Of a DNA stretch of 64,000 bases, positions 1 through 11,688 are shown piece after piece. This DNA comes from Bacillus litorisediminis (lineage in GTDB: Bacteria > Bacillota > Bacilli > Bacillales > JC228), in contig NZ_JAKZKT010000013.1 of assembly GCF_022808645.1 (NCBI RefSeq), forward strand, positions 1 through 64,000, given 5' to 3'. The translations under genes were made by a program, and so were the position numbers. Numbering within the stretch: the first letter of the stretch is position 1; every line of letters begins with the position of its first letter. The notes under the pieces are model-generated. The model had not been told where the DNA came from. It did not search any database and saw nothing but the letters and a program-made list of their open reading frames with translations.

Positions 1-146
1 TATACACGTAACTCCATTTCTTTTGTCTTGTTTCTCGACAATTCAAGTATAAAAGAATTGGATGTTTACGTGTTTTTTTTATGAATAAAAAGTTGTGTTC
101 AAACCCCAACAAATATTATAGAGCCTATTTTTAAAGATTCCTTTAT

Positions 147-176
147 AAAAAAAAACACAGGCAAAAGGAGCCTGTG
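147..176 (-). terminator. Intrinsic terminator of trxB
   Basis: A perfect 7-bp stem (CACAGGC / GCCTGTG, 156-162 and 170-176) with a 7-nt loop is followed on the minus strand by a run of nine T. It lies about 125 bp beyond the trxB stop codon and is the only good terminator there. Confidence 0.85.
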
Positions 177-301
177 CGAAACATGAATATATATGTTTCA
201 AAAGGGGGTCAATTTCTACCTCTATCATACAGAACAAATGTTTCAATGCTGTTACAATAGGTTTAAATTGGTATTATTTTTTGTAAAATTTACCCTAAAT
301 T

Positions 302-1279
<978 letters not shown>

Positions 1280-1352
1280 CTAAAATATAGTGTTCCCATC
1301 TATCGTATAGTTTACGGACGAAATCGTCTAATATAATGCTTAGAAAAATTTT

Positions 1353-2849
1353 CTACAGCAATACCTTTTTAATTTCCTGAGTATATTTCCGCAATGAATA
1401 AACAGAAACACCAGCGACATCCGCAGCATCTTTCTGAGTAACAGCCTCTCCTCTTAGCTTTTTCCAAAAGTAAAAAAGAGCGCCCGCCAATGCATTTGCA
1501 TCCTGCAGCGGTTTTCCTTTTAATTCAAGAAATGCTGTAAACCAGGTTAAAAACAAACCGCTATTTTTCCAGGTAATGGTTTTCCCTTCCCAGTTATAAA
1601 GGTTTAAAGCTACCTGATGTGCAATCGAAATCGATAAACCATTCGATTCCTCTTCCCATTTTTCAGATAGACAATAGTTGAAATACTGCAGTTCATCAGC
1701 AGATAGCGGAGATATTCGGAGAGTCCGTTTCGATATCCATAGTTTTTTATCATCCGATACCGTTAATAAAAATAAGGCAAATAAACGTTGAGGGTCTTCT
1801 TCGCTTTTCCAGATTCTTTCGATCATAGCAGGATCATTGATTAACATTCGTTCATCCTGAATCCAGGGCTCCTGCCCTTTTCGTTCAGGAGACAATTCAA
1901 TCACCCGTTTCCACATATCCTTTGCGAATTCCTTTTTCCCCGTATAGTAAGCAGAAACTGAAAGCCAGTAAAAGAAAGCACCGTCTCCATCAAATCCTTG
2001 TTTCTGAAGCTTGCGCAACCATTGATAGGCCAGTTCATACTTTCCAATCAAGGCAAAGGTTGCGCCTAATTTGTAACGATGCTCAAGCATAATCGGATGA
2101 ATATTTTTCAATGTATCGTACAAATTATGAACCTGATGAAAATCTTTTTGATAATGGGCAAAAATCAAGGAATTACATAAAGCATGCAGATTTCCGGGAT
2201 TTTTTTCTAATACCGTTTCTAAGACTTGATTCGCCCTTTTTACATTTCCTAAATAAAAATGGGCCAAGGCTAAGTTATTGTAAGCTGACCAGTAATCCGG
2301 ATGAGATTCAATCACATCATTAAGCAGGTCAATCGCCTTTTCAAATTCACCCGCTTCTAAGCATAAACGGGCCTCATCCTGCTGGCGAATTAATTCATCT
2401 TCTTCCTCTAAATCAGCATCATCCAAGCCAAGCTCCATTGATATAATTTCAAGCAATTCCTCGGCATCATCACGAAAATCGCCGTTTGGTTCAGCTTCTA
2501 CATATTTTTGCGCATTTTGAAATGCTTCTCTAAAATGCCCTAAATAAGCATAATTGTTTGCCAGAAAATAGTAGCATTCCGTCATATGGTCATCCAATTG
2601 CTCCAAGATTAGATGAAGAAGCTCATTGGAGGATTGGTACTGTCCAATTTCCGTATGCACCATCGCAAGCTGACAAGCAATTAGAGGCTCTGAAGGCTCT
2701 AGATGATAAGCTCGTTCTAAATATTTCTTCGCTTTATTCAAATCCCCTCGATGATACGCTTTTAACCCCTTTGTGAAGTAGTACTCTCCCGTAGGGGTAA
2801 ATGAAAGGATTTTTCCACTTGTCTGCTCTACTTTGAAATGTTTACTCAT
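1353..2849 (-). CDS. TPR-repeat protein, YvcD-like
   Basis: A 498-aa soluble protein with tetratricopeptide repeats through roughly residues 20-310 (for example at 22-56 and 175-245), an acidic linker near 140-155, and a C-terminal 45-residue segment that looks like a helix-turn-helix ending in a basic helix. TPR arrays mediate protein contacts; no catalytic motif is visible. The position next to trxB and the length match yvcD of B. subtilis, whose role is not established. The ATG is preceded by GGAGGATTTC. Its partner proteins cannot be inferred from the sequence. Confidence 0.85.
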   Translation of the reverse strand: MSKHFKVEQTSGKILSFTPTGEYYFTKGLKAYHRGDLNKAKKYLERAYHLEPSEPLIACQLAMVHTEIGQYQSSNELLHLILEQLDDHMTECYYFLANNYAYLGHFREAFQNAQKYVEAEPNGDFRDDAEELLEIISMELGLDDADLEEEDELIRQQDEARLCLEAGEFEKAIDLLNDVIESHPDYWSAYNNLALAHFYLGNVKRANQVLETVLEKNPGNLHALCNSLIFAHYQKDFHQVHNLYDTLKNIHPIMLEHRYKLGATFALIGKYELAYQWLRKLQKQGFDGDGAFFYWLSVSAYYTGKKEFAKDMWKRVIELSPERKGQEPWIQDERMLINDPAMIERIWKSEEDPQRLFALFLLTVSDDKKLWISKRTLRISPLSADELQYFNYCLSEKWEEESNGLSISIAHQVALNLYNWEGKTITWKNSGLFLTWFTAFLELKGKPLQDANALAGALFYFWKKLRGEAVTQKDAADVAGVSVYSLRKYTQEIKKVLL

Positions 2850-2984
2850 GAAATCCTCCGTCTAATCTTAGTAACTACAGTAGTATACCATATGTGGGGC
2901 AAGGCGAGAAGGTATAAGGGAAGAATTGGGATTGTCCATTTTTGGATTTTCACAGGTACAGGGTTGGGATGCTTGATCCAGATT

Positions 2985-3590
2985 CTGAGTTCAGTTATGT
3001 CGCGCTTGGGTTCGGTTAAATACTTGTGAGTGCGGTTATCTCGTGATTAAGTTCGGTTATATACTCTTGAGTGCGGTTATCTCGTGTGTTTAAGTTCGGT
3101 TAAATACTTGTGAGTGCGGTTATCTCGTTGCTAAGTCCGGTTAAATACTTGTGAGTGCGGTTATCTCGTGATTAAGTTCGGTTATATACTCTTGAGTGCG
3201 GTTATCTCGTGTGTTTAAGTTCGGTTAAATACTTGTGAGTGCGGTTATCTCGTTGCTAAGTCCGGTTAAATACTTGTGAGTGCGGTTATCTCGTGATTAA
3301 GTTCGGTTATATACTCTTGAGTGCGGTTATCTCGTGTGTTTAAGTTCGGTTAAATACTTGTGAGTGCGGTTATCTCGTTGCTAAGTCCGGTTAAATACTT
3401 GTGAGTGCGGTTATAGCCCTCCTGAGTTCAGTTATTTATTCTTGAGTTCGTTTATTACCCTTCTGAATTCGGTTATCGATTCTTGAGTTCGTTTATTTTA
3501 CCTCTAAGTTCTGTTATCTCACGCTTCAGTTCGGTTATCCACTTCTAAGTTCTGTTATCAGCCCCTGAGTTCGCTTATTTCACCACCGCC
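2985..3590 (+). repeat. Tandem repeats of a ~21-bp monomer, with a 125-bp higher-order unit x3
   Basis: The gap between the TPR gene and the his operon is filled by about 28 copies of a degenerate unit with core GAGTTCGGTTAT or GAGTGCGGTTAT, spaced about 21 bp. In the middle (3041-3165, 3166-3290, 3291-3415) six monomers form a 125-bp unit that I read as three identical copies, which implies recent amplification; the flanking monomers are diverged. No open reading frame with a ribosome binding site crosses it. The same core occurs in reverse orientation at 60150-60450. Confidence 0.9.
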
Positions 3591-3634
3591 TCTTTTAAAA
3601 ATGCAAAAAAATCTATCAGTGAGTACCAATGCAC

Positions 3635-3664
3635 TAAAAAAACGACGCATGCATACGTCGTTTT
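3635..3664 (-). terminator. Terminator of the histidine operon
   Basis: Inverted repeat AAAACGACG / CGTCGTTTT (3639-3647 and 3656-3664) with an 8-nt loop, followed on the minus strand by a T-run. It lies just past the hisI stop codon. Confidence 0.85.
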
Positions 3665-3674
3665 GTCGAATCCG

Positions 3675-4307
3675 TCATTCTTTTGTATGTCTTTCCTTTA
3701 ATACTTTCAAAACTTCCGTAAAAGGCAGATCTTGTTCTTTCAGTAAAACAAGAAGGTGATAGATCAAATCAGCTGCTTCCCATTTAAGCTCGCCATGGTC
3801 GCGATTTTTCGCTGCAATGATCACTTCTGATGCCTCTTCCCCAACCTTTTTAAGAATCTTATCTACTCCCTTTTCAAATAGATAAGTGGTATAAGAGCCT
3901 TCGGGTCGCTCCGCTTCCCGCTGCGCTACTACCTTTTCTAACTCAAGTAAAAATTCGGCTGAAACGCTAGATTCTGCAACGGTCTTGTCTTCATAAAATG
4001 TTTTCGTAAAACAGCTGGCTGTGCCATTATGGCACGCTGGTCCATTAGGAATCACTTGAACCACAATCGCGTCACCATCACAGTCATACGTCATCGATAC
4101 GATTTTTTGCGTATGTCCGCTTGTGGCACCTTTATGCCATAACTCCTGACGCGAACGACTATAAAACCAAGTTTCCTTTGTTTCGATAGACTTTTGCAAA
4201 GATTCTTTGTTCATAAAGGCAAGTGTTAAAACTTCCTTTGTTTCAAAGTCTTGAACAATAGCAGGAACGAGGCCATTTTCGTCAAATTTTATTTCGTTTA
4301 CGTTCAT
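3675..4307 (-). CDS. hisI: Bifunctional phosphoribosyl-AMP cyclohydrolase / phosphoribosyl-ATP pyrophosphatase
   Basis: Fused HisI-HisE (210 aa) catalysing steps 2 and 3 of histidine biosynthesis: hydrolysis of PR-ATP to PR-AMP and opening of its purine ring. HisI spans about residues 1-115, with the metal-binding segment [11 protein letters not shown] and the cysteine-containing [12 protein letters not shown]. HisE spans about 120-210 with the helical motif [16 protein letters not shown]. It is the last gene of the operon and overlaps hisF by 4 nt, which indicates translational coupling. Confidence 0.97.
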   Translation of the reverse strand: MNVNEIKFDENGLVPAIVQDFETKEVLTLAFMNKESLQKSIETKETWFYSRSRQELWHKGATSGHTQKIVSMTYDCDGDAIVVQVIPNGPACHNGTASCFTKTFYEDKTVAESSVSAEFLLELEKVVAQREAERPEGSYTTYLFEKGVDKILKKVGEEASEVIIAAKNRDHGELKWEAADLIYHLLVLLKEQDLPFTEVLKVLKERHTKE

Positions 4308-5062
4308 CGTACATGTACCCCCTGTTCCTTTAAATAATCCTTCACTTCTTTGACAGAGGTTTCTTTATAATGAAAAATCGAGGCTGCCAATGCTGCATCT
4401 GCTCCTGCTTCTTCAAAAACCTCAAGGAAATCCTCTTTCTTGCCGGCGCCACCAGAAGCAATCACCGGTACACTCACAGCATTATTGATAGCCTTTGTCA
4501 GTGCTACATCGAAGCCCGCTTTCTCCCCATCAGCGTCCATTGAAGTGAGCAGAATTTCCCCTGCTCCCAATTCTACTGCTTGTTTCGCCCAGGAAATAGC
4601 ATCCAGCCCGGTTTCTTTCCGTCCCCCGTGAGTATAAACTTTCCACGTTCCAAGCTCTTCATGGTATTTTGCATCGATCGCCAAAACCATACATTGAGAC
4701 CCAAAGTAGTCGGCTCCTTCACGGATTAATTCAGGATTTAAAATGGCGGCTGTATTGATACTAACCTTATCAGCTCCAGCCCTCAACATTCGCTTCATAT
4801 CCTCTAAGCTTCCGATTCCGCCTCCAACTGTAAAGGGGATCGCTAATTCAGATGCTACTTGGCGAACAACGTCTTCCATGGTTTTTCTCCCCTCATGGGA
4901 AGCGGAAATATCCAAGAATACGAGTTCATCCGCACCTTGTTCATCATAAAATCGGGCAAGCTCCACCGGGTCGCCAGCATCCCGAAGCTGGACGAATTGA
5001 ATTCCTTTCACAACCCGTCCTTCTTTTACATCCAGACAAGGGATAATCCGTTTCGTAATCAT
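4304..5062 (-). CDS. hisF: Imidazole glycerol phosphate synthase, cyclase subunit
   Basis: A (beta/alpha)8 barrel of 252 aa that converts PRFAR plus ammonia from HisH into imidazole glycerol phosphate and AICAR. The catalytic aspartates are visible in [12 protein letters not shown] (D11) and in LAIDAK near residue 130. Phosphate-binding GGGIGS and ASGGAG motifs are present. It overlaps hisA and hisI by 4 nt on either side. It acts in the cytoplasm as a heterodimer with HisH. Confidence 0.98.
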   Translation of the reverse strand: MITKRIIPCLDVKEGRVVKGIQFVQLRDAGDPVELARFYDEQGADELVFLDISASHEGRKTMEDVVRQVASELAIPFTVGGGIGSLEDMKRMLRAGADKVSINTAAILNPELIREGADYFGSQCMVLAIDAKYHEELGTWKVYTHGGRKETGLDAISWAKQAVELGAGEILLTSMDADGEKAGFDVALTKAINNAVSVPVIASGGAGKKEDFLEVFEEAGADAALAASIFHYKETSVKEVKDYLKEQGVHVR

Positions 5063-5790
5063 GACGATACCTCCTCAATAGCCTCTCGCAGTGTGAAACG
5101 CTGCTCGTAAAGGGCTTTCCCGACGATTGCCCCTTTAATCCCTTTGTCCGCCAATTTTCGGAGTGCCCGCAAATCTTCTAAAGAACTGATCCCGCCAGAA
5201 GCAATAATGTTTTTACCCGTAACTTCCGCAATTTGCAGCAGGGATTCGATATTTGGGCCAGAGAGCATTCCATCCTTTGCAATATCCGTACAAATAAAGG
5301 TTTCAGCTCCTGCTTCTGCCAGTTCTTTTCCTAATTCCACTGCCGTTAAAGAAGAGGTCGATAACCATCCATGAGTCGCAACATACCCTTCCTTGGCATC
5401 AATTCCAATCGCAAGCTTTGCACCATATTTTTTCAGCATGTCTTTAACAAAATCCCGATTGGTCACGGCGATACTCCCAAGGATGACGCGGTCAACCCCG
5501 TTTTCCAAGTAAAATTCAATATCTGCCTCTGAGCGTATACCTCCTCCAATTTGAATCGAGGAGGTCAATTTTTTCGCTGCTTGTACGACAAAGGGATGAT
5601 TGATTTTTTCACCAGCCTTGGCCCCGTCTAAATCAACCATATGAATCCAAGCAGCTCCGTCATTAGCGAATTGTTCGGCCATGTCAAATGGTGAATCACC
5701 GTATACGGTTTCTTGGCTGTAATCCCCTTGGATGAGCCTTACACATTTTCCTCCGCGCATATCAATCGCAGGATATATTGTAAATGACAT
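5059..5790 (-). CDS. hisA: ProFAR isomerase
   Basis: A (beta/alpha)8 barrel of 243 aa, homologous to HisF, that performs the Amadori isomerisation of ProFAR to PRFAR. The first catalytic Asp is in [12 protein letters not shown] (D9) and the second in CTDIAKDGM; phosphate loops IQIGGGIRS and ASGGIS are intact. The stop overlaps the hisF start by 4 nt, and the start is directly coupled to the end of hisH. Confidence 0.98.
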   Translation of the reverse strand: MSFTIYPAIDMRGGKCVRLIQGDYSQETVYGDSPFDMAEQFANDGAAWIHMVDLDGAKAGEKINHPFVVQAAKKLTSSIQIGGGIRSEADIEFYLENGVDRVILGSIAVTNRDFVKDMLKKYGAKLAIGIDAKEGYVATHGWLSTSSLTAVELGKELAEAGAETFICTDIAKDGMLSGPNIESLLQIAEVTGKNIIASGGISSLEDLRALRKLADKGIKGAIVGKALYEQRFTLREAIEEVSS

Positions 5791-6428
5791 CAGCTTCTCT
5801 CTCCTTGACCTGCTAGCTTTGTAAAATTAGATAACAGCTGCATTCCTAGCTTGCTGCTTTTTTCCGGATGAAATTGCATCCCAAATATATGGTCTCTGCC
5901 TACAATTGCTGGTACTTTTACATCAAAATAGTCACTGTAGGCAATGACAGCATCCTCGTCTGCCCGAACATAGTAAGAGTGGACAAAATAGGCAAAATCC
6001 TCCTCTAATCCAGATAACAGTTGATTGTCCCGCTTATGAAACACGAGATTATTCCAGCCAATATGAGGTACTTTATACGTTTGGTTTTCCTCTGTTTTTC
6101 CCGGAAAGCGAACCACTTCACCTTCTAACAGCCCCAACCCATTATGTTCACCGTGCTCCTCACTTTTGGTAAACAAAAGCTGCATTCCTAAGCAGATTCC
6201 AAGTAAAGGGATACCTTCTGCAGCTTTCCGTTCAATAAAGGGAACCATATCCGTCTCGGTCAGTTTTTTCATCGCATCGGGAAAAGCCCCGACTCCAGGA
6301 AGAATCAATCCGGAAGCTGTTTCTAGCTCGTCTATTGATTCAGAAACGAAAAAAGGAGCCTTAAGCCGTTCTAATGCTTTTTGGACACTGAAAAGGTTCC
6401 CCATCCCGTAATCAATCACACCAATCAT
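5790..6428 (-). CDS. hisH: Imidazole glycerol phosphate synthase, glutaminase subunit
   Basis: Class I glutamine amidotransferase of 212 aa that supplies ammonia to HisF. The nucleophile is C79 in LLGICLGMQ, and the His-Glu of the triad are in [11 protein letters not shown] near the C-terminus. The N-terminal [11 protein letters not shown] is typical of HisH. It starts right after hisB and overlaps hisA by one base. Confidence 0.97.
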   Translation of the reverse strand: MIGVIDYGMGNLFSVQKALERLKAPFFVSESIDELETASGLILPGVGAFPDAMKKLTETDMVPFIERKAAEGIPLLGICLGMQLLFTKSEEHGEHNGLGLLEGEVVRFPGKTEENQTYKVPHIGWNNLVFHKRDNQLLSGLEEDFAYFVHSYYVRADEDAVIAYSDYFDVKVPAIVGRDHIFGMQFHPEKSSKLGMQLLSNFTKLAGQGERS

Positions 6429-7019
6429 TTATAACATCCCTTTCGTTGATGGAATCCCCTTAACGCGCGGATCAATCGAAGTCGCTTCGTCTAATGCTCT
6501 TCCTAATGCTTTGAAGACTGCTTCTATCATATGGTGAGTGTTAGAACCGTAATGGATTATGACGTGTAAATTCATGCGGGCCTCAATCGCCAGTTTCCAT
6601 AAAAATTCATGAACAAGCTCCGTATCAAAGGTTCCGACTTTGGCTGCCGGAAGTACTCCGCGAAATTCCAGGTGCGGTCGATTACTTAAATCAACCACAA
6701 CCTGGGCCAGAGCCTCGTCCATTGGCACAAACGCATTCCCATAGCGCTTAATTCCCTTTTTGTCGCCAAGCGCGTCTTTTAATGCTTGTCCTAAACATAT
6801 CCCAATATCCTCGGTCGTATGGTGATCATCGATTTCCACATCACCGCTAGCATTGACGGTCAGATTAAAATGACCATGCTTTGTAAAAAGATCAAGCATA
6901 TGGGTTAAAAATGGGACAGGCGTGTATAATTCCGATTTCCCTTCTCCATCAATCGCAAATGCCAAATCAATTTGAGTTTCTTTTGTCTGTCTCGAAACAG
7001 AGGCTTCCCTTGCTGTCAT
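6429..7019 (-). CDS. hisB: Imidazoleglycerol-phosphate dehydratase
   Basis: Monofunctional IGPD (196 aa), step 6 of the pathway, a manganese enzyme. Metal-binding clusters DDHHTTED and a second HH in SNTHHMIEA are present. There is no HAD phosphatase domain, so histidinol phosphatase must be encoded elsewhere, as in other Bacillales. The gene abuts hisD and hisH with no gap. Confidence 0.97.
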   Translation of the reverse strand: MTAREASVSRQTKETQIDLAFAIDGEGKSELYTPVPFLTHMLDLFTKHGHFNLTVNASGDVEIDDHHTTEDIGICLGQALKDALGDKKGIKRYGNAFVPMDEALAQVVVDLSNRPHLEFRGVLPAAKVGTFDTELVHEFLWKLAIEARMNLHVIIHYGSNTHHMIEAVFKALGRALDEATSIDPRVKGIPSTKGML

Positions 7020-8294
7020 CTATATTTCCTCCTTGAACCGGCTTTCAATCGCCCTTGCATGAGCTTCTAGTCCTTCTAAACGAGCAAAGGCAGCAATTTT
7101 ATTTGCATTTTGTTTAAAAGCTTCCTCACTGTATAAAATCACACTTGATTTTTTCTGGTAGTCATCCAGATTGAGCGGACTTGAAAAACGAGCAGTTCCG
7201 TTTGTCGGGAGAACGTGATTCGTACCGGCAAAATAGTCTCCGACTGGCTCACTGCTGTAGCGGCCAACAAAAATAGCTCCAGCGTGTTTAATTTTTGCCA
7301 ATGTTTCCTGAGCTTTTTCAATGATCATTTCTAAATGCTCAGGAGCTAGCGCATTTACTACCTCGATAGCTGCATCTAAGCTGTCAGTTACATAAATCGC
7401 TCCATAATCTTCAATGGACGCTCGTGCTATTTGTTCGCGCGGCAATGTTCTAAGCTGCAGCTCAACTTCTCTTTGAACAGCTTCTGCCAAGCTTTTAGAA
7501 GTCGTTACTAAACAGCAAGAAGAACGCGGGTCATGCTCTGCTTGCGATAAAAGGTCCGCAGCCACTTCATGCGGTTTAGCCGTTTCATCCGCTAGAACGA
7601 CAATTTCAGAAGGTCCTGCAATCATATCTATATCGACAATCCCGAATACTTCTCGTTTGGCTAGAGCCACATAAATATTGCCTGGTCCTACAATTTTATC
7701 TACAGGGGCAATGGTTCGGGTTCCATAAGCTAGTGCAGCAACCGCCTGCGCTCCACCTACCTTGTAGATTTCGGTCACACCTGCTTCTTTTGCAGCGACC
7801 AATACACTAGGATTTATCGTTCCATCCTTTTGTGGTGGAGATACCATCACGATTCGTTCCACTCCAGCAACAACTGCCGGAACAACCGTCATTAAAACGG
7901 AGGATGGATAGGCAGCGGTTCCTCCTGGGACATAGACTCCGACCGAATCCAGCGGCGTCACTTTTTGCCCCAAAATCGTTCCATCCGTTCTAGTCATCAT
8001 CCAGCCCGTTTTCTTTTGCTTCTCATGGTATTCCCGGATGTTTCGTGCTGCTTGCCTCATAATCTCTACGAGAGAAGAATCAATTTTTTCATAGGCCTCC
8101 GTCATCTCTTTTTCTGAAACAGTTAAAGTGGTCAGTGCTACCCCATCAAATTGCTTTGTAAAATGATAGAGTGCATCATCCCCTGTTTTTCGGACCTCTT
8201 CTAAAATATCAAGCACCGCTTTTCGCTGTTCCAATGTCCCGTTTTCAACGGATCTGCGAAGCGACGGAGCATCGAAGCTCGTATAGATTTTCAC
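7020..8294 (-). CDS. hisD: Histidinol dehydrogenase
   Basis: A 424-aa zinc enzyme that oxidises histidinol to histidine in two NAD-dependent steps, the end of the pathway. The signature [12 protein letters not shown], the motif [11 protein letters not shown] and AEHDPRSS are visible, and the C-terminal catalytic histidines are in APEHLE and TNHVLPT. It lies between hisG and hisB without spacer. Confidence 0.98.
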   Translation of the reverse strand: MKIYTSFDAPSLRRSVENGTLEQRKAVLDILEEVRKTGDDALYHFTKQFDGVALTTLTVSEKEMTEAYEKIDSSLVEIMRQAARNIREYHEKQKKTGWMMTRTDGTILGQKVTPLDSVGVYVPGGTAAYPSSVLMTVVPAVVAGVERIVMVSPPQKDGTINPSVLVAAKEAGVTEIYKVGGAQAVAALAYGTRTIAPVDKIVGPGNIYVALAKREVFGIVDIDMIAGPSEIVVLADETAKPHEVAADLLSQAEHDPRSSCCLVTTSKSLAEAVQREVELQLRTLPREQIARASIEDYGAIYVTDSLDAAIEVVNALAPEHLEMIIEKAQETLAKIKHAGAIFVGRYSSEPVGDYFAGTNHVLPTNGTARFSSPLNLDDYQKKSSVILYSEEAFKQNANKIAAFARLEGLEAHARAIESRFKEEI

Positions 8295-8933
8295 CTAAAG
8301 ACCTCCTTTTTCAACCACTTCAGTCAGACGATTCACCATGTCATGGACTATCTGATCCTTTAACCGGTAGCTGACAGGGTTCACAATAAGCCTCGAAGTA
8401 ATCGATACAATTTTTTCGTATTCAACTAAGCCGTTTTCTTTTAACGTTCTCCCGGTTGATACGATATCTACAATTCGGTCGGCTAAGCCAATGAGAGGGG
8501 CTAATTCTATCGAACCGTTTAGCTTTATAATTTCGACCTGCTCACCCTTCGCTCTAAAAAAGCTCGACGCTACGTTCGGATATTTCGTTGCGATTTTCGG
8601 AGCTACTTCGTTCAGTTCTGTACGTGGCAGCCCCGCTACTGCCAGATAGCAGTGGCTGATTTGCAAGTCTAACAGCTCATACACGTCACGTTCTTCTTCA
8701 AGCATGACATCCTTACCCGCAATCCCAATATCCGCAACCCCATGCTCGACATAGGTCGGGACGTCCATCGGCTTGGCGAGAATGAACCTCATCCCTTCCT
8801 CCTCGACCTCAATGATCAGTTTCCGCGATTCATCAAAGTCTGGTGGAATCTGGTAACCTGCCCGCCGCAATAAATCGAGTGCTTCGTCAAAAATTCTTCC
8901 TTTTGGCAGTGCGATCGTCAGCCAGTCCCTCAT
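8295..8933 (-). CDS. hisG: ATP phosphoribosyltransferase, short form
   Basis: First and committed enzyme of histidine synthesis (PRPP + ATP to PR-ATP). At 212 aa it is the short form that lacks the C-terminal ACT-like regulatory domain and needs HisZ for activity and feedback control. The start [10 protein letters not shown] and the PRPP-binding segment [12 protein letters not shown] are clear. It overlaps hisZ by 4 nt, which fits stoichiometric synthesis of the two subunits. Confidence 0.97.
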   Translation of the reverse strand: MRDWLTIALPKGRIFDEALDLLRRAGYQIPPDFDESRKLIIEVEEEGMRFILAKPMDVPTYVEHGVADIGIAGKDVMLEEERDVYELLDLQISHCYLAVAGLPRTELNEVAPKIATKYPNVASSFFRAKGEQVEIIKLNGSIELAPLIGLADRIVDIVSTGRTLKENGLVEYEKIVSITSRLIVNPVSYRLKDQIVHDMVNRLTEVVEKGGL

Positions 8934-10108
8934 GCGTCCCTCCCCCTTTCACCAAAAAAGTAGTAAACATCAGCAAACGATTTTACGAACTTATCGAGAT
9001 CCTTAATCCCAGAAATATCCTGAATAATAACCGCCTGTCCCTGATTCCGAAGTTCTATAGCCTTCTCAATCGCCATTTTGCGGTGCTCCGCACTATATAT
9101 AATCAGGATCGTCTCATCTGTTTCTTCATCAAAATGCAAGGCTTCTAATAATCTATCAATATAAATACCGAACCCTGTAGCAGCTTCATTGATGCCAAAT
9201 TGACGGACAAGCTTATCATAACGTCCGCCGTTTCCAATCGGAAAACCTACCTGACTGGCGTAAGCCTCAAATAAAATCCCTGTGTAGTAAGTCATATGGC
9301 TTACAAGCGTTAAATCCAGCTTGATAAACTCTTTCACTCCGTAATCACACAAAATACAAAATAGTAATTCCAACTGCTGAATCGCTTCAAGAACAGCCGG
9401 ATCTGAAGAAAGTTCTTTTGCCCGTTCAATAATCGACTCGTCCCCAATTAAATTTAAAAATTGATTGAGTCTCTCTTTATCGATTGATGAAAGCGAGAGT
9501 GCCTGAATATGCTCTCGGTACCCGACGTAATTTTTTTCGAATAAAAACCGCTTTAACCCCTGGACTCTTTCCTCCGTTCCTAAAACCTCAAAGAAAAAGG
9601 AATCTACAAACTTTACATGGCCAATCGCTAATGTAAATCCATCAAGTCCTGCTTTTCGCAGAGAAGAGACAAGCAAGGCAATCACTTCCCCGTCTGCACT
9701 AATCGTGGAGTCCCCGATTAATTCAACTCCAGCCTGTGAAAACTCAGCTGGCCGCCCTCCTTCCCGCTGCTGTGAACGAAAAACGTTAGCCTGATAGCTT
9801 AATCGTAAAGGTGTAGAGTCCTGAGCTAGCTTTGATGCGGCAACCCTGGCAATTGGTGCAGTCATATCCGGACGAAGTACGAGGGTATGGCCCTGCTGAT
9901 CTAATAATTTAAAAAGCTTTTGGTCATCAATCGCCGACGTTCTTCCCGTGGTTTCATAATATTCTAAGGTCGGCGTCTCAATCATTTGATACCCCCAGCT
10001 TTTCAACTCGGTTTCCAATTGCTGAACAACTTTTCGCTTTCTTTTATATATCTTAGGAAGCGTATCCCGCATCCCAAGCGGCTTCTCAAACATAAATGGC
10101 TTTGTCAT
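8930..10108 (-). CDS. hisZ: ATP phosphoribosyltransferase regulatory subunit
   Basis: A 392-aa HisRS-like paralogue with the class II aminoacyl-tRNA synthetase fold (motif 2-like stretch around [12 protein letters not shown], residues ~75-90). It does not charge tRNA; it forms a hetero-octamer with short HisG and senses histidine. It is the first gene of the operon. The ATG lies about 75 bp below the predicted promoter at 10185-10213. Confidence 0.96.
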   Translation of the reverse strand: MTKPFMFEKPLGMRDTLPKIYKRKRKVVQQLETELKSWGYQMIETPTLEYYETTGRTSAIDDQKLFKLLDQQGHTLVLRPDMTAPIARVAASKLAQDSTPLRLSYQANVFRSQQREGGRPAEFSQAGVELIGDSTISADGEVIALLVSSLRKAGLDGFTLAIGHVKFVDSFFFEVLGTEERVQGLKRFLFEKNYVGYREHIQALSLSSIDKERLNQFLNLIGDESIIERAKELSSDPAVLEAIQQLELLFCILCDYGVKEFIKLDLTLVSHMTYYTGILFEAYASQVGFPIGNGGRYDKLVRQFGINEAATGFGIYIDRLLEALHFDEETDETILIIYSAEHRKMAIEKAIELRNQGQAVIIQDISGIKDLDKFVKSFADVYYFFGERGRDA

Positions 10109-10184
10109 AAAATCAAATCACCTATTCAGGAAATATTCAAAATCCTTTAGTTCGCTAATATGGTAGTAAATTAAAGTTAATAGT

Positions 10185-10213
10185 AGTGTACTCCTTCCTC
10201 TTAGTTTCGTCAA
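10185..10213 (-). promoter_or_regulatory. Sigma-A promoter of the his operon
   Basis: On the minus strand TTGACG is followed after 17 bp by TACACT, ~77 bp upstream of hisZ. No T-box specifier or antiterminator was recognised between it and the start codon. Confidence 0.6.
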
Positions 10214-10316
10214 TGGAAAGAAGAGATATTATGGGATTTATTTTTGAAAAATAAAATAACCCCATTTGTCACAAATCAATTTTCGCTTTTTCATTAAAAT
10301 GCTGGTTTTCATTCGA

Positions 10317-10370
10317 ATAACGGAATGAGGATCCGCCAAACTTATCTAATGGTTCCTCATTCTGCTACGG
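10317..10370 (+). repeat. Single diverged copy of the palindromic GAATGAGGATCC repeat
   Basis: ATAACGGAATGAGGATCC (10317-10334) is followed after 16 bp by a degenerate inverted copy. The same palindrome is the core of the ~193-bp tandem repeats at 37.3-38.0 and 45.5-46.0 kb. It lies in the 390-bp gap between hisZ and yvoF, which otherwise holds only the his promoter and the element at 10431-10478. Confidence 0.75.
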
Positions 10371-10430
10371 ATACTATTTGCACCAGGCTGGCACAACCCC
10401 GTTCGAAATGCATGATTTTACAGATTCAAA

Positions 10431-10478
10431 AAATTTTCACTGCCGCGTCGAATCAACCTCTTTGCTTAAATTTTAACG
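10431..10478 (-). repeat. Dispersed 3'-end element, copy A
   Basis: This shares a ~45-bp pattern with 18801-18845 and 56446-56492: an AT-rich edge, then CACTGCCGCGTCGAATC, then CCTCTTTGC, then AAATTTTAA. It lies directly beyond the terminator of the leftward gene yvoF. Confidence 0.6.
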
Positions 10479-10480
10479 AA

Positions 10481-10519
10481 TAAAAAAAACAAGAACAGCT
10501 CTTACGAACCATTCTTGTT
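10481..10519 (-). terminator. Terminator overlapping the end of yvoF
   Basis: Stem AACAAGAA / TTCTTGTT (10489-10496 and 10512-10519) followed by seven T on the minus strand; the 3' arm lies inside the last codons of the gene. Confidence 0.85.
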
Positions 10520-11038
10520 TCTTTCTGCGTCCTGCTTTTCCCGCAGCTCCCGTTCTTCTTTTGTATAAATGATACGCATTGGATTGCCTCCGACAAACGA
10601 GCCTGCCGGGACATCCTTATGCACTAAAGTACCTGCAGATACTATAGCACCATCCCCAATGGTTACACCCGGCAAAATCGTTGTATTAGCACCGATCATC
10701 ACTTCGTCTCCAATGATAACCGGTCCGAGCCGGTACTCTTTAATTAAATACTCGTGTGCAAGGATCGTTGTATTATAGCCAATCACCGTATTTCGGCCCA
10801 CCTTAATTTTTTCAGGAAACATGACATCGAGCATGACCATGAGGGCAAATGATGTTTTTTCTCCTATCTCCATTCTTAAGAAAACGCGGTAGAGCCAACT
10901 TTTCACAGAGAGAAAGGGTGTGTATCGGGCAAGCTGAATTACAATAAAATTTTTGACAACTTTCCAAAAGGGAACTGTTTTATAAACATGCCACAAAGAA
11001 TTGGCACCTTCCACAGGGAAACGTTCGGTTTTTCTCAT
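10502..11038 (-). CDS. yvoF: Left-handed beta-helix acyltransferase, YvoF-like
   Basis: A 178-aa protein with hexapeptide repeats in its C-terminal half (residues ~75-160, for example IIGDEVMIGANTTILPG and VTIGDGAIVSAGTLV), ending in GGNPMRI, the usual end of the trimeric acetyltransferase fold. It should transfer an acetyl group from acetyl-CoA to an unknown acceptor. Its place after ppaX and before the his operon is the B. subtilis yvoF position. Its start overlaps the ppaX stop (TAATG). Confidence 0.85.
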   Translation of the reverse strand: MRKTERFPVEGANSLWHVYKTVPFWKVVKNFIVIQLARYTPFLSVKSWLYRVFLRMEIGEKTSFALMVMLDVMFPEKIKVGRNTVIGYNTTILAHEYLIKEYRLGPVIIGDEVMIGANTTILPGVTIGDGAIVSAGTLVHKDVPAGSFVGGNPMRIIYTKEERELREKQDAERNKNGS

Positions 11039-11688
11039 TAATCTTCCACACCCAGGATCTTTAATAGGTCTTTCATATTTTGAAGCATATAGTCTGGCTT
11101 GAATTGGGCCAGATAGTCTTCACCTTTAACAGACCAGGCTACAGCGGCCGTCATTGTTCCAGCGTTTTTCCCGCCTAAAATATCGTGATGATTATCTCCG
11201 ACCATGATTGTATTTTCTGGTTTGGAATCAAGCAGCTGCAATGCTTTTTCTATCGGCTCCGGATCAGGCTTTGCTTTTTTAACATCATCTAAAGCAACGA
11301 TTACCGGAAAAAATGGATCAAGCTTCGTTAACTTTAGTCCTTTTAGCACGGTTTCTCTAATTTTAGTTGTGACAATGCCAATTTTGTACCCATTGCGAAT
11401 CAATGCCTCCACTGTTTCATACACACCTTCAAATTCTTTGACTAACCGATCATGTTCACGGTGATTGAATTCACGGTATGTTCCAATCATCTCTTCTACT
11501 TTAGTGGGGTTTAATTTTTCAAATGTTTCCTGCAAGGTTGGTCCCATAAAGGGAAGAACATGCTCGCGCTCATACTGACCGGGAAAATAGTTTTCCATCG
11601 TATGAAGAAATGATTGAATGATTAATTCGTTGGTATCGATTAATGTTCCATCTAAGTCAAATAATACTGTGTCAATTTGTATGTCCAT
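11038..11688 (-). CDS. ppaX: Pyrophosphatase PpaX (HAD family)
   Basis: HAD-superfamily hydrolase of 216 aa. The nucleophile motif is FDLDGTLID at the N-terminus, with a threonine (VTTK) and K...VGDNHHD as later HAD motifs. In B. subtilis PpaX hydrolyses the pyrophosphate released when HprK/P dephosphorylates P-Ser-HPr, and here hprK is three genes upstream in the same operon. An in-frame start 17 codons further upstream exists, but the ATG at 11688 has AAAGGAAC at correct distance and matches the family length. It overlaps yvoD by 17 nt. Confidence 0.92.
   Translation of the reverse strand: MDIQIDTVLFDLDGTLIDTNELIIQSFLHTMENYFPGQYEREHVLPFMGPTLQETFEKLNPTKVEEMIGTYREFNHREHDRLVKEFEGVYETVEALIRNGYKIGIVTTKIRETVLKGLKLTKLDPFFPVIVALDDVKKAKPDPEPIEKALQLLDSKPENTIMVGDNHHDILGGKNAGTMTAAVAWSVKGEDYLAQFKPDYMLQNMKDLLKILGVED

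Noticed and set aside
2985-3590. Possible CRISPR array
   Set aside because: Repeats and intervals together are only ~21 bp, the intervals are themselves repeated, and there are no cas genes.
10109-10184. Histidine T-box leader before hisZ
   Set aside because: The distance from promoter to start codon is only about 75 bp and I see no T-box sequence or antiterminator.
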